From: Clostridia bacterium
Lineage (GTDB): Bacteria > Bacillota > Clostridia > Oscillospirales > CAG-272
NCBI GenBank assembly: GCA_017481595.1
Contig: JAFUOY010000007.1
Location: 1-51,141, forward strand
Reading direction: 5' to 3'
Length of the DNA stretch: 51,141 nt
In this document: positions 1 through 7,479 of the stretch, in pieces
Numbering within the stretch: position 1 is the first letter of the stretch
Layout of the letters: every line of letters begins with the position of its first letter
Position numbers and translations under genes: made by a program
The notes under the pieces: model-generated
Told to the model about the DNA's origin: nothing
The model's input: the letters and a program-made list of their open reading frames with translations, nothing else
Databases searched by the model: none

Positions 1-286
1 CCTATCTGTCGTGGGCGCAAGATATTTGAGAGGAGTTGACCTTAGTACGAGAGGACCGGGTCGAGCGTACCTCCGGTGCATCAGTTGTCCTGCCAAGGGC
101 ATAGCTGAGTAGCCGCGTACGAATGTGATAAACGCTGAAAGCATCTAAGCGTGAAACACACCTCAAGATTAGATATCTCCAACATTAAGTTGATAAGGTC
201 ACTTGTAGACTACAAGTTGATAGGTCGGAGGTGTAAGTACAGTAATGTATTCAGCTGACCGATACTAATAGACCGAACGCTTGAAC
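1..286 (+). rRNA. 23S ribosomal RNA, 3' end (partial)
   Basis: The sequence is the last ~285 nt of a bacterial 23S rRNA. The sarcin-ricin loop AGTACGAGAGGACC lies at 44-57, and the terminal region with GACCGATACTAATAGACC lies at about 257-274. The 5' part is outside the window. The 3' end at about 286 is placed by analogy with other 23S genes and is approximate. No 5S rRNA or tRNA can be recognised between it and the terminator at 389. Confidence 0.97.
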
Positions 287-388
287 TACTTTTGTATCGA
301 TTTCTTAATCATTCAATTGTTGAGTTTATTTAATGTTTGTTCTGATACTTTGTTTTACCTTTGTTCGGTTTTTAATGAGCATTTTTAA

Positions 389-420
389 AAGGACTGCAAA
401 ACGCAGTCCTTTTTTATTTA
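389..420 (+). terminator. Intrinsic terminator of the rRNA operon
   Basis: Stem AAGGACTGC/GCAGTCCTT (389-397 with 403-411), a short A-rich loop, then a T-rich run. It lies about 100 nt after the 23S end and closes the rRNA transcript. Confidence 0.9.
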
Positions 421-448
421 TTATATATTATAATAATGAAGATTTTTA

Positions 449-477
449 TTGAAAAAAGCTTATAAATGGTGTACAAT
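449..477 (+). promoter_or_regulatory. Sigma-A promoter of the ymfF operon
   Basis: TTGAAA (449-454), 17-bp spacer, TACAAT (472-477). Transcription would start near 484, downstream of the ATG at 466, which therefore cannot be the ymfF start. Confidence 0.75.
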
Positions 478-507
478 AAGTATATTAAGTTCCGAGGAGG
501 ATTTTAT

Positions 508-1782
508 ATGATTACAAGGACTATTGATATTGCAAAGGGCGTAAGAGCAAATTATATCCACACGGATAAATTCAAGACTAATTACGTATCCTTTAATTTT
601 ATAACACAGGCAGATAAGGAAAGATCATATCTTAACGCTATGATACCCGTTATTCTTATGCGCGGATGTAAAAAATATCCGTCACAGTCCGACCTTAACA
701 GAAGATTGCAGTTCCTTTATTCCGCAGATATAGATGCAAGAAACAATCTTGTTGGAGAATATCAGGTATTTGGCTTTTCATCAAATATGTTGAACGACAG
801 ATTTACCGGCGACGTTAAGACCACTAACGAAATGGCGGAGCTTCTTTGCGACATTATTTTCGATCCTTATCTTGAAAAGGGAGCATTCTCCGAAAAGTAC
901 ACGGAAAGCGAAAAGCTTAACCTTATTGACACCATTGAGGCGGAAATAAACAATAAGACTCGCTACGCGATGAACAGATGCATTGAGGAAATGTGCAAGG
1001 ACGAAATATATTCCGTAAGAAAATACGGAACGGTTGATGACGTTAAAACAGTAAACGCAACTAACCTTTATGATGCGTATCTTAGGGCTCTTAAGGAATA
1101 CAGAGTAGAAATTTATGTGGTTGGTGATTGCGATTTTGACAGCGTAGCGGGAATTTTTAAGACCTCATTTAATAATATTGAAAGAAACGTTATTGAACCC
1201 AAGCCCTATCCTATAGTATTGAAGGCTGATTCTGTAAGACAGATAGAAGAGGTACAGGATATAAATCAAGGTAAGCTTTGTATCGGTATGCGTACGGGCA
1301 AGACTATAGAGGACGGTAATTACCATATCGCGCAGCTCTTTTCCGAAATTTACGGCGCTTCCCCCACGTCAAAGCTTTTTGTAAACGTAAGAGAAAAAAT
1401 GAGCCTTTGCTACTTCTGCCGCTCCCAGATCTCACAGAGGAACGGACTTTTAATGGTAGCGTCGGGTATCGAGTTCAAAAACAAGCAGATTGCTGAGGAT
1501 GCTATTTTAAATCAACTTGAAGCGATCAAAAACGGTGAAATTACTGAGGAAGAGCTTGAAAATGCAAAAAGATCCCTTCGTAACGCGTATATGAGCATTT
1601 ACGATAGCGGATATTCAATGGAGCTCTGGACTCTCAACCGTTCACTTTCAAACAATACGGATACTCCTGCCGACGAAAAGAGCAAGGTGGAAAACGCAAC
1701 TATTGAGGAAATCGTGGAATACGCAAAGGGTATTACGGTTGATACGGTTTATTTCTTGAAGGGAGAGGAAAGCAATGGTTAA
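508..1782 (+). CDS. ymfF: M16-family inactive peptidase homologue YmfF (EF-P modification-associated)
   Basis: A 424-residue protein of the M16 (insulinase-like) superfamily. It lacks the HxxEH zinc motif where the catalytic subunit has it, so it is probably the non-catalytic partner of the next gene. In Bacillus subtilis the YmfF/YmfH pair is needed for 5-aminopentanol modification of EF-P; RefSeq lists the family as 'EF-P 5-aminopentanol modification-associated protein YfmF'. The start at 508 is chosen because AGGAGG (495-500) sits just upstream, and the in-frame ATG at 466 lies inside the promoter. Its stop overlaps the start of the next gene by 8 nt, which suggests translational coupling. 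EF-P is encoded in this window at 31991-32554. Confidence 0.87.
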   Translation: MITRTIDIAKGVRANYIHTDKFKTNYVSFNFITQADKERSYLNAMIPVILMRGCKKYPSQSDLNRRLQFLYSADIDARNNLVGEYQVFGFSSNMLNDRFTGDVKTTNEMAELLCDIIFDPYLEKGAFSEKYTESEKLNLIDTIEAEINNKTRYAMNRCIEEMCKDEIYSVRKYGTVDDVKTVNATNLYDAYLRALKEYRVEIYVVGDCDFDSVAGIFKTSFNNIERNVIEPKPYPIVLKADSVRQIEEVQDINQGKLCIGMRTGKTIEDGNYHIAQLFSEIYGASPTSKLFVNVREKMSLCYFCRSQISQRNGLLMVASGIEFKNKQIAEDAILNQLEAIKNGEITEEELENAKRSLRNAYMSIYDSGYSMELWTLNRSLSNNTDTPADEKSKVENATIEEIVEYAKGITVDTVYFLKGEESNG

Positions 1783-3079
1783 GATAATAGAAAAGGAAAA
1801 CAAGATACTTAACGAAAAATATTACGCCTTCAAGCATAAAACAGGCTTGGACGTGTACGTTTTTCCCAAAAAATTAACTACGTCCTACGCCCTTTTTGCC
1901 ACACGCTACGGCGCGGTTGACAACAAATTTATGATAGAGGGGGATAAGGATTTTACCTCCGTGCCCGACGGTATCGCCCACTTCCTTGAGCATAAGATGT
2001 TTGAGTGTGAGGGCGGAGTTGACGCCTTTGAGCTTTATGCAAAGACGGGCGCAAGCGCAAACGCTTATACCTCAAACACTATGACAGCTTATCTTTTCTC
2101 CTGTACGGAAAAGTTTGACGAGTCCCTTGAGATCCTTCTTGATTTCGTAACCCACCCCTATTTTACCGAGGCGACGGTACAGAAGGAGCAGGGTATTATC
2201 GGTCAGGAGATCAGAATGTACGATGACCACCCAGGCGCAAGACTTGAAAAGGGTCTTTTGCAGGCTATGTACGAAAAAAATAAGATGAGAATAGATATTG
2301 CAGGCACTACTGAGTCCATTGCGGAAATTACTGCCGACACTCTTTATAAGTGCTACTACACCTTCTACAATCTTAACAATATGGCGCTCTGCGTTTGCGG
2401 AGACGTAAGCGTGGACCAGGTTATGGCGGTTTGCGACAAGGTGCTTAAGGACGCGCCAAAGCAGACGATCATAAGAGACTACGAGGATGGGGACGAAAAG
2501 AGAGAGGTATATAAAAAGAGAAGCGTATGCGAGCTTCACGTTTCCAAGCCTATATTTGCTATCGGCGTTAAGGATATGGATATCTCCGATGATCCCAAGG
2601 AGCGCATGAAAAAGGCATACGGTATGAGTATTTTGAACGAAATGCTTTATTCCCAGTCCTCAGAATTCTATAACGAGCTTTACGATAAAAACCTTATAGC
2701 TCACGATCTGTCCTCTTCATCAGAACACACTAAGTATTGCTCCTTCGTGCAGATCTCATCCGAGTCCTCCGACCCTGAGGCGGTATACGATTATTTCGTA
2801 GAGTATATTGCAAAAATGCAGAAAAAGGGCTTGGACGTGGACGAATTTGAGCTTGCAAAGAGAACTATCTACGCCTCCAGCGTAAAATCCTTTGACTCTA
2901 CTGACGATATTGCAAACAACCTTATTTACAATGTGTTTGACGGCGGAGATATACTTGACGCCCCAGAGGTTATAAGCTCCATTGATATTGACTACGTAAG
3001 CGAGCTTCTTAATTCAATGTATAAGGAGGAATACTACGCAATGTCCGTAGTAAACCCCATTAAGAAAGGCAAGGAATAA
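1775..3079 (+). CDS. ymfH: M16-family zinc peptidase YmfH (EF-P modification-associated)
   Basis: A 434-residue M16 peptidase with the inverted zinc motif HFLEH at residues 69-73, in the family's usual N-terminal position. This makes it the catalytic member of the pair with ymfF. The family is linked to maturation of EF-P in Bacillus; the peptidase substrate is not known to me. It overlaps ymfF by 8 nt and is followed one base later by folD, so the three are cotranscribed. The length is normal for the family and nothing looks broken. Confidence 0.88.
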   Translation: MVKIIEKENKILNEKYYAFKHKTGLDVYVFPKKLTTSYALFATRYGAVDNKFMIEGDKDFTSVPDGIAHFLEHKMFECEGGVDAFELYAKTGASANAYTSNTMTAYLFSCTEKFDESLEILLDFVTHPYFTEATVQKEQGIIGQEIRMYDDHPGARLEKGLLQAMYEKNKMRIDIAGTTESIAEITADTLYKCYYTFYNLNNMALCVCGDVSVDQVMAVCDKVLKDAPKQTIIRDYEDGDEKREVYKKRSVCELHVSKPIFAIGVKDMDISDDPKERMKKAYGMSILNEMLYSQSSEFYNELYDKNLIAHDLSSSSEHTKYCSFVQISSESSDPEAVYDYFVEYIAKMQKKGLDVDEFELAKRTIYASSVKSFDSTDDIANNLIYNVFDGGDILDAPEVISSIDIDYVSELLNSMYKEEYYAMSVVNPIKKGKE

Positions 3080-3080
3080 T

Positions 3081-3932
3081 ATGGCAAAAATAATAGACGG
3101 TAGAGCAGTTGCCGCATCCGTAAGAGCAGGGCTTAAGGCAGAGTGCGAGCAGTTTTATGCTGATAACGGCTTCAGACCCGGTCTTGCCGTTATAATAGTG
3201 GGAGAGGACCCCGCATCCCAGGTCTACGTAAGAAATAAGGAAAAGGGCTGTAATGAGGTAGGATTTTATTCAGAGGTGTACAGACTTCCTGCCGATACGA
3301 CGGAGGAGACCCTGCTTGCGCTTGTTGATAAGCTTAACAAGGACGACAAAATACACGGCATCCTTTGTCAGCTTCCCTTACCCAAGCATCTTGATGAAAC
3401 GAAGGTCATCCTCGCAATCGATCCGTCAAAGGACGTGGATGCGTTCCACCCCGAAAACGTGGGCAAGATAATGATAGGTAACTATAGCTTCCTCCCCTGC
3501 ACTCCCGCAGGAGTTATGAAGCTTATTGAATCCACGGGAGTGGATATAAGCGGTAAGGAGTGTGTGGTTATCGGCAGAAGCAATATAGTAGGTAAGCCAC
3601 AGGCAATGCTTCTTTTACAGAAGAACGGTACCGTTACCATTTGTCACTCCAGAACCAAGGACCTTGCAGAGGTAACGCGCAGAGCAGACATACTCGTGGT
3701 TGCCATTGGCAAGGCTGACTTTATTACGGGAGATATGATAAAGGAGGGCGCCGTTGTAATTGACGTCGGTATGAACAGAAAAGATGACGGAAAGCTTACG
3801 GGTGACGTTGATTTTGCTTCCTGTGAGCCGAAAGCGTCCTTTATAACCCCCGTACCCGGCGGAGTCGGACCTATGACTATTACGATGCTGCTTCAAAATA
3901 CAATGACGTCCGCAAAAAATCACTTAAAATAA
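3081..3932 (+). CDS. folD: Bifunctional methylene-THF dehydrogenase / methenyl-THF cyclohydrolase
   Basis: FolD interconverts 5,10-methylene-THF and 10-formyl-THF in the cytosol, supplying one-carbon units for purines and formyl-Met. The 283-residue length is typical. Visible family motifs are the YVRNKEKGCNEVG segment with the catalytic lysine, the LPLPKH segment, the GRSNIVGKP nucleotide-binding stretch and the C-terminal PGGVGPMT signature. It starts one base after the ymfH stop. Formate-THF ligase, the partner enzyme, is at 7480-9153. Confidence 0.97.
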   Translation: MAKIIDGRAVAASVRAGLKAECEQFYADNGFRPGLAVIIVGEDPASQVYVRNKEKGCNEVGFYSEVYRLPADTTEETLLALVDKLNKDDKIHGILCQLPLPKHLDETKVILAIDPSKDVDAFHPENVGKIMIGNYSFLPCTPAGVMKLIESTGVDISGKECVVIGRSNIVGKPQAMLLLQKNGTVTICHSRTKDLAEVTRRADILVVAIGKADFITGDMIKEGAVVIDVGMNRKDDGKLTGDVDFASCEPKASFITPVPGGVGPMTITMLLQNTMTSAKNHLK

Positions 3933-3948
3933 ACACAAGGAGGGAGCT

Positions 3949-4938
3949 ATGTTAGAAAAGATAAAGTCAACCTTTGATAAAAACAATACGTTTACAAAAA
4001 TCGTGGCTATGTATCTTAACGAGTTCCCTTGTCTTGTTACCGAAGATATTATGACGGAGATAACGGGTGGCAACAAGGAGCTTGATGATAGCGGCTTTTG
4101 CGCCTTTTTATCCTCCGCGTTTATCGAGGACCGCAAGCTTGAAAGAGAGATGGAAAAAGAGTATTTTACCCACTCGGTAAAAAAGCTTGACCCTATGGTG
4201 TATGAAAACGATCCATACTACAAAAATATAAAAATTCCCAATAAAAAAATCAAAAACTGGACACTGGGTCAGCAAAAATACGCTCCCTACGAGGGATTTA
4301 TATGGAAGGACCTGACATTTTTTGACGGTTTTAAGGAAGTGTGCAATATAGGCTATTTCGACAGGGAATTTTCCTTTCCCACCGTGTTTGAAAACGGCGT
4401 GGAGTGGATGGCTATAAAGCCAAACGAAATAGAAACAATGAGGGACTCTATAAAAAAAGCCCGCGGACGTGTGGCTGTTTTCGGTCTTGGACTTGGCTAC
4501 TACGCGTATATGGTAAGCGAGAAGGAGGAGGTCAGCTCCGTCACCGTTATAGAAAGAGATGAGTCTGTAATAGAGCTTTTTAAAAGTGAGATACTGCCAC
4601 AATTTAAAAACAGGGGTAAAATTAAGATTATCAAGATAGATGCTCTCGATTTTATAAAGAAACGGGACAACGTGGTTGAATTTGACTACGCATTTATTGA
4701 TCTGTGGCACGATACCTCCGACGGAACGGACCTTTATATGAAGCTTAAAAAGATGGAAGCTAATTTTAAATGCTCCGTTGATTATTGGATAGAGGACTCA
4801 ATTCTTTCCCAAATACGAAAAAGGATATTTTACGCCATTTATGACAGTCATAAAAACGGCAAAAATACCCTTAGTTATAATGAAATAGTGGAAAGATTGA
4901 GCTTTAACTACATTCGCAATTTCGTGAAATTTATATAG
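3949..4938 (+). CDS. Uncharacterised protein with a SAM-methyltransferase-like Rossmann domain
   Basis: A 329-residue protein I cannot name. The N-terminal ~170 residues are unfamiliar and charged. From about residue 175 there is a class I SAM-binding pattern: VAVFGLGLGYYAY (175-187) as motif I, VIERD (200-204) as the acidic end of strand 2, KIDALDF as a motif-III-like strand, and DYAFIDLWHD (246-255) as motif IV. The arrangement resembles spermidine-synthase-type folds, but the substrate is not evident. An AAGGAGGG site precedes the ATG. It lies 16 nt after folD, before a terminator, so it is the last gene of the ymfFH-folD operon. Confidence 0.6.
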   Translation: MLEKIKSTFDKNNTFTKIVAMYLNEFPCLVTEDIMTEITGGNKELDDSGFCAFLSSAFIEDRKLEREMEKEYFTHSVKKLDPMVYENDPYYKNIKIPNKKIKNWTLGQQKYAPYEGFIWKDLTFFDGFKEVCNIGYFDREFSFPTVFENGVEWMAIKPNEIETMRDSIKKARGRVAVFGLGLGYYAYMVSEKEEVSSVTVIERDESVIELFKSEILPQFKNRGKIKIIKIDALDFIKKRDNVVEFDYAFIDLWHDTSDGTDLYMKLKKMEANFKCSVDYWIEDSILSQIRKRIFYAIYDSHKNGKNTLSYNEIVERLSFNYIRNFVKFI

Positions 4939-4941
4939 CAA

Positions 4942-4969
4942 AAAAAGAGTGCCACGTGGCACTCTTTTT
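4942..4969. terminator. Bidirectional intrinsic terminator
   Basis: A perfect palindrome centred at 4955/4956 (AAAAAGAGTGCCAC and its complement) with A- and T-runs on the outside. It serves the plus-strand operon ending at 4938 and the minus-strand gene ending at 4985. Confidence 0.85.
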
Positions 4970-4984
4970 ATGTATAGTTTTGAG

Positions 4985-5209
4985 TTACTGTAAGAAAAGC
5001 TTCTTGAAGAGAAGCACCCATACAAAGTCGATCCAACCGAATACTAAACCGCCGCCGATAGTAACGATGATACAAATGATAAGTCTGATAAGGCCGCCCT
5101 TCTTAAGCCAGGTGGACCATCTTACCACCAACTCAACGATCCAGTTAACACCGGGGATAAGGAGCAAAAGAAGCTGAACCAAACGGCTCTGTTTGTTAAA
5201 CCAAGTCAT
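4985..5209 (-). CDS. Small two-helix membrane protein, function unknown
   Basis: A 74-residue hydrophobic protein with two probable membrane segments, roughly residues 9-31 and 39-70, separated by a short basic linker. It has a good ribosome binding site (AGGAGG on the minus strand at about 5218-5223). The second segment contains GGGLVFGWIDFVW, loosely like small stress-related membrane proteins, but I do not recognise a family. It is a separate unit between a bidirectional terminator and the purC terminator. Confidence 0.7.
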   Translation of the reverse strand: MTWFNKQSRLVQLLLLLIPGVNWIVELVVRWSTWLKKGGLIRLIICIIVTIGGGLVFGWIDFVWVLLFKKLFLQ

Positions 5210-5311
5210 AAATAAATCCTCCTTTAAATTTGGTACTTTTATTTTACCATAAAAATATATCCCCGTGCAACAGTTAATTTTGTATTCACAGTTTTTTTAC
5301 ATTTTCAAATA

Positions 5312-5338
5312 AAAAAGGGTGCGTTTTGCACCCTTTTT
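5312..5338 (-). terminator. Intrinsic terminator after purC
   Basis: Stem of AAAAAGGGTGC and GCACCCTTTTT around a GTTTT loop. It begins directly after the purC stop codon. Confidence 0.85.
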
Positions 5339-5339
5339 G

Positions 5340-6023
5340 TTATCTGTTAAGAATAAGCTTTGTAAGCTCAACGGGATCAACGATTACGCCGTCCTTGTAA
5401 ACTCTCATGTTACCGGAAGCGATTTCGTCAATGAGGATAACCTCGTCGTTGTTGTAGCCGAACTCAAACTTGATGTCCCAAAGGTCAAGACCGATGGACT
5501 TAAGGTCGTCAGCAACGATCTTTGTGATCTTGAGTGTCTGCTCCTTCATGGACTCGAACATAGCGGGAGACATAACGCCAAGAGCAGCAAGTCCTTCGCC
5601 TGTTACAAGGGGATCGCCCTTTGCGTCGTTCTTAAATGTACATTCAACGTATCCGCCCTCAAGAGGTGTACCGTCAGCAATATACTCGCCGTATCTGCGG
5701 ATGAAGCTTCCTGTAGCAACAAGTCTGCAAATAACCTCAAGGCCGTGACCGAATACCTTACCGGGAAGTACCTCCATAGTAGCGTTATCAATATCAGCAC
5801 TTACGTAGTGAGTCTTGATGCCTGCGTTCTTAAGAAGCTCGAAATAATGGATGGATGTCTTAAGGTTCTCTCTACCGATACCCTCGATAGTAAGACCAAC
5901 TGTGTTTTCACCCGGATCAAATACGCCGTCCTTACCTGTGCAGTCGTCCTTGAACTTAAGCATTACGTTGCCGTTGTCAAGGGAATAAACATCTTTTGTT
6001 TTGCCTTCGTAAATCTTTTTCAT
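5340..6023 (-). CDS. purC: SAICAR synthase (phosphoribosylaminoimidazole-succinocarboxamide synthase)
   Basis: PurC joins aspartate to CAIR with ATP hydrolysis, step 8 of de novo purine synthesis. The 227-residue protein opens with the family start [12 protein letters not shown], contains [12 protein letters not shown] near the middle and [13 protein letters not shown] near the end, and is close to the usual length. It stands alone on the minus strand, away from other pur genes, with AAGGAG upstream and its own terminator. I see no purine riboswitch or clear PurR-type site in the 100 nt ahead of it. Confidence 0.95.
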   Translation of the reverse strand: MKKIYEGKTKDVYSLDNGNVMLKFKDDCTGKDGVFDPGENTVGLTIEGIGRENLKTSIHYFELLKNAGIKTHYVSADIDNATMEVLPGKVFGHGLEVICRLVATGSFIRRYGEYIADGTPLEGGYVECTFKNDAKGDPLVTGEGLAALGVMSPAMFESMKEQTLKITKIVADDLKSIGLDLWDIKFEFGYNNDEVILIDEIASGNMRVYKDGVIVDPVELTKLILNR

Positions 6024-6213
6024 CTGGAAAGTACTCCTTGTTTTAAAATTACGTAACTATTTTATCACTAATTTTTTCATTTGTACAGATTTTTTGATAA
6101 ATTTTTTTGAAAAATTTCAAGTTTTTGCATTATGGCAAAGAGTGGGGCCTAAACAGGTGCATTTTTGATAAAATTAGACAAAAAGTATATTTGTTATGTA
6201 AGTATAACGTATC

Positions 6214-6242
6214 TTGACTTTTTGAAGTCATCGTAGTATAAT
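6214..6242 (+). promoter_or_regulatory. Strong sigma-A promoter of the leader/GNAT unit
   Basis: TTGACT (6214-6219), 17-bp spacer, perfect TATAAT (6237-6242). The predicted start near 6249 gives a 5' leader of about 155 nt before the GNAT gene. Confidence 0.85.
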
Positions 6243-6280
6243 CAAAGTATATAGTAAAATCGTAAAAGGGGGTGGACGAA

Positions 6281-6331
6281 ATGACAAACGTAATATCGAT
6301 AAAATCAACTGCCATTTTGTCCGCGAACTGA
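6281..6331 (+). CDS. Putative 16-residue leader peptide
   Basis: A short ORF, MTNVISIKSTAILSAN, preceded by the SD-like run AAAAGGGGGTGG at 6264-6275. It lies about 32 nt from the predicted transcript start. A peptide this short is probably not the functional product. Codons 6-10 (6297-6308) are perfectly complementary to the loop of the terminator hairpin at 6361-6372, which suggests that ribosomes on this ORF control read-through. The ORF has no internal run of one amino acid as in classical biosynthetic attenuators, so a translation- or antibiotic-sensing leader is the better guess. This is inference. Confidence 0.5.
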   Translation: MTNVISIKSTAILSAN

Positions 6332-6352
6332 CAATACGTTATTCCTTGATCT

Positions 6353-6389
6353 AAATGCTCTTGATTTTATCGGGAGCATTTTATTTTTT
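6353..6389 (+). promoter_or_regulatory. Terminator-type attenuator hairpin with antiterminator-capable loop
   Basis: Stem AAATGCTC (6353-6360) with GAGCATTT (6374-6381), a 13-nt loop, then a U-rich tract running into the AAAAGGAG of the downstream gene. Loop bases 6361-6372 (TTGATTTTATCG) are an exact reverse complement of 6297-6308 inside the leader ORF. Because a 12-bp helix cannot sit inside a 13-nt hairpin loop, the two structures should exclude each other. A further 6-bp pairing (6287-6292 with 6335-6340) could form an early hairpin. Confidence 0.65.
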
Positions 6390-6404
6390 AAAAGGAGTAA
6401 CAAA

Positions 6405-6884
6405 ATGATGAAACCAACTGAAAACAAAATCAAAAACGGATCAGATTCAATTCTATCCGTAAAGCAAGCAGATATCAACGATGCGGAATTTGTCGAAAAA
6501 ATATTTTCTCAAAACAAGGTAGCCTTACACTCAGAAGATATTAGTTTAAGCGAATGGAAAGAAATACTTTCTGTAAAGGATGCGGATGAAAAACACTTTA
6601 TAGTGTGTGATGATGCAACACCTGTTGGCTATATGAAAATTAACGGGTTGTTAAGCCAAAAGGAAGCGTGGATATCTATGTTGATTGTTGCAAAAGAATA
6701 TCACAGACAAGGAATTGGTAGCTTTGCCATACGCTATGCCGAGCAATATGTTAAGTCACTTGAGTTTGAGGTGATCAAGATTCAAACGGACTCGGATAAT
6801 ATTCCTGCAATAAGCTGCTACCTAAAGAGCGGATATCGTGTATACGAGAAAAGCAAAAAAATCAGATTTTCTAAAGAACTATAG
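6405..6884 (+). CDS. GNAT-family N-acetyltransferase
   Basis: A 159-residue acetyl-CoA-dependent acyltransferase of the GNAT superfamily. The motif A acetyl-CoA loop is RQGIGS at about residues 104-109, followed by an Asn/Pro and SCYLKSGYRVYEK motif B region typical of the fold. The acceptor is unknown; small molecules including antibiotics, or protein N-termini, are possible. AAAAGGAG lies 8 nt before the ATG. The gene is visibly AT-richer than its neighbours and carries its own promoter and attenuated leader, which fits acquisition by transfer. No resistance family is recognised. Confidence 0.85.
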   Translation: MMKPTENKIKNGSDSILSVKQADINDAEFVEKIFSQNKVALHSEDISLSEWKEILSVKDADEKHFIVCDDATPVGYMKINGLLSQKEAWISMLIVAKEYHRQGIGSFAIRYAEQYVKSLEFEVIKIQTDSDNIPAISCYLKSGYRVYEKSKKIRFSKEL

Positions 6885-6910
6885 CCTTAATTTTATAAGT
6901 ATGTGAAATT

Positions 6911-7131
6911 AAGCCGAGGTGGATATCATCCGCAACTTGTTGCGGTATATCATCAACACAGAGTGTTGAATGGCATCAAGCCGCAGGAAAATGCACGCTG
7001 GCGCGTGATGAGATACAAGGGCGACGCGCCGCCCTTGATGATATCCACGACTGCGTCGTGATGATATGCCAAGCCTACGGGAACCCCCAAAGCTCGGTAA
7101 ACTCGCTTCGGGGAACCCCTACTGCGGCTTG
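6911..7131. repeat. Modular hairpin array 1 (linker GATGATATC)
   Basis: A run of small hairpins, including CGCAACTTGTTGCG (6931-6944), AACACAGAGTGTT (6955-6967), AAGGGCG/CGCCCTT (7017-7036) and ACGAC/GTCGT (7047-7059). They are separated by a repeated linker written GATATCATC in the first half and GATGATATC in the second. The outer arms GTGGATATCATC (6919-6930) and GATGATATCCAC (7037-7048) are exact inverse repeats. AAGCCGCAG near 6978 pairs with CTGCGGCTT near 7122. No gene is seen here. Confidence 0.8.
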
Positions 7132-7137
7132 GATAAA

Positions 7138-7176
7138 CAAAAAAGGAACTTTTGGTAGACAAAAGTTCCTTTTTTG
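7138..7176 (-). terminator. Intrinsic terminator after tRNA-Arg
   Basis: Long stem AAAAAAGGAACTTTT with AAAAGTTCCTTTTTT around GGTAGAC. It begins two bases after the encoded CCA end of the tRNA. Confidence 0.88.
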
Positions 7177-7177
7177 T

Positions 7178-7254
7178 TGGCCTGCCCGAAAGGATTCGAA
7201 CCTTCGACCTTCAGAGTCGGAGTCTGACGCGCTATCCAGCTGTGCCACGGGCAG
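7178..7254 (-). tRNA. tRNA-Arg (anticodon CCG)
   Basis: On the minus strand the acceptor arms CTGCCCG/CGGGCAG pair over 7 bp. The anticodon arm is TCAGA-CTCCGAC-TCTGA with CCG at positions 34-36 (reads CGG, Arg). The T-loop is TTCGAAT, followed by discriminator G and an encoded CCA. The D-stem GCAC/GCGC carries one A-C mismatch. A terminator follows immediately. Confidence 0.93.
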
Positions 7255-7255
7255 A

Positions 7256-7295
7256 TGCAAATGCAAAATGCAGAATGCAAAATGCAGAATGCAGA
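7256..7295. repeat. Short tandem repeat, unit TGCAGAA
   Basis: Several imperfect copies of the heptamer TGCAGAA/TGCAAAA ending in TTAA. The same unit occurs at 17854-17882 and 21433-21468. Confidence 0.8.
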
Positions 7296-7407
7296 ATTAA
7301 CGAAGCATTCCGTGTATATATTTTCACCAAAAGTTTGATGCTAAATTTTGGCTGACTTGAATTATATCACAAAAATGTGAATTTGTAAATAATTATATAA
7401 AAAATAT

Positions 7408-7436
7408 TTGAAATTATGATTTATATGTGCTACAAT
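7408..7436 (+). promoter_or_regulatory. Sigma-A promoter of the fhs operon
   Basis: TTGAAA (7408-7413), 17-bp spacer, TACAAT (7431-7436), about 44 nt before the fhs start. Confidence 0.75.
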
Positions 7437-7479
7437 ATACTAAGTAATGAGTTTTTACAGCGAAAAAGGAGAAAAAATT

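Noticed and set aside
466-507. Upstream ATG at 466 as the ymfF start
   Set aside because: It lies inside the -35/-10 region, and the AGGAGG at 495-500 would be inside the gene.
5319-6056. Long open frame antisense to purC
   Set aside because: Opposite-strand shadow of a well-recognised purC gene; no ribosome binding site and no protein family features.
7256-7295. Extension of the tRNA or a tmRNA/attachment site next to tRNA-Arg
   Set aside because: It is a heptamer tandem repeat also present inside the arginine operon; no integrase gene or duplicated tRNA end is seen.
7058-7355. Small open frames across tRNA-Arg and the hairpin array
   Set aside because: They run through the tRNA and repeats, without ribosome binding sites or protein-like composition.
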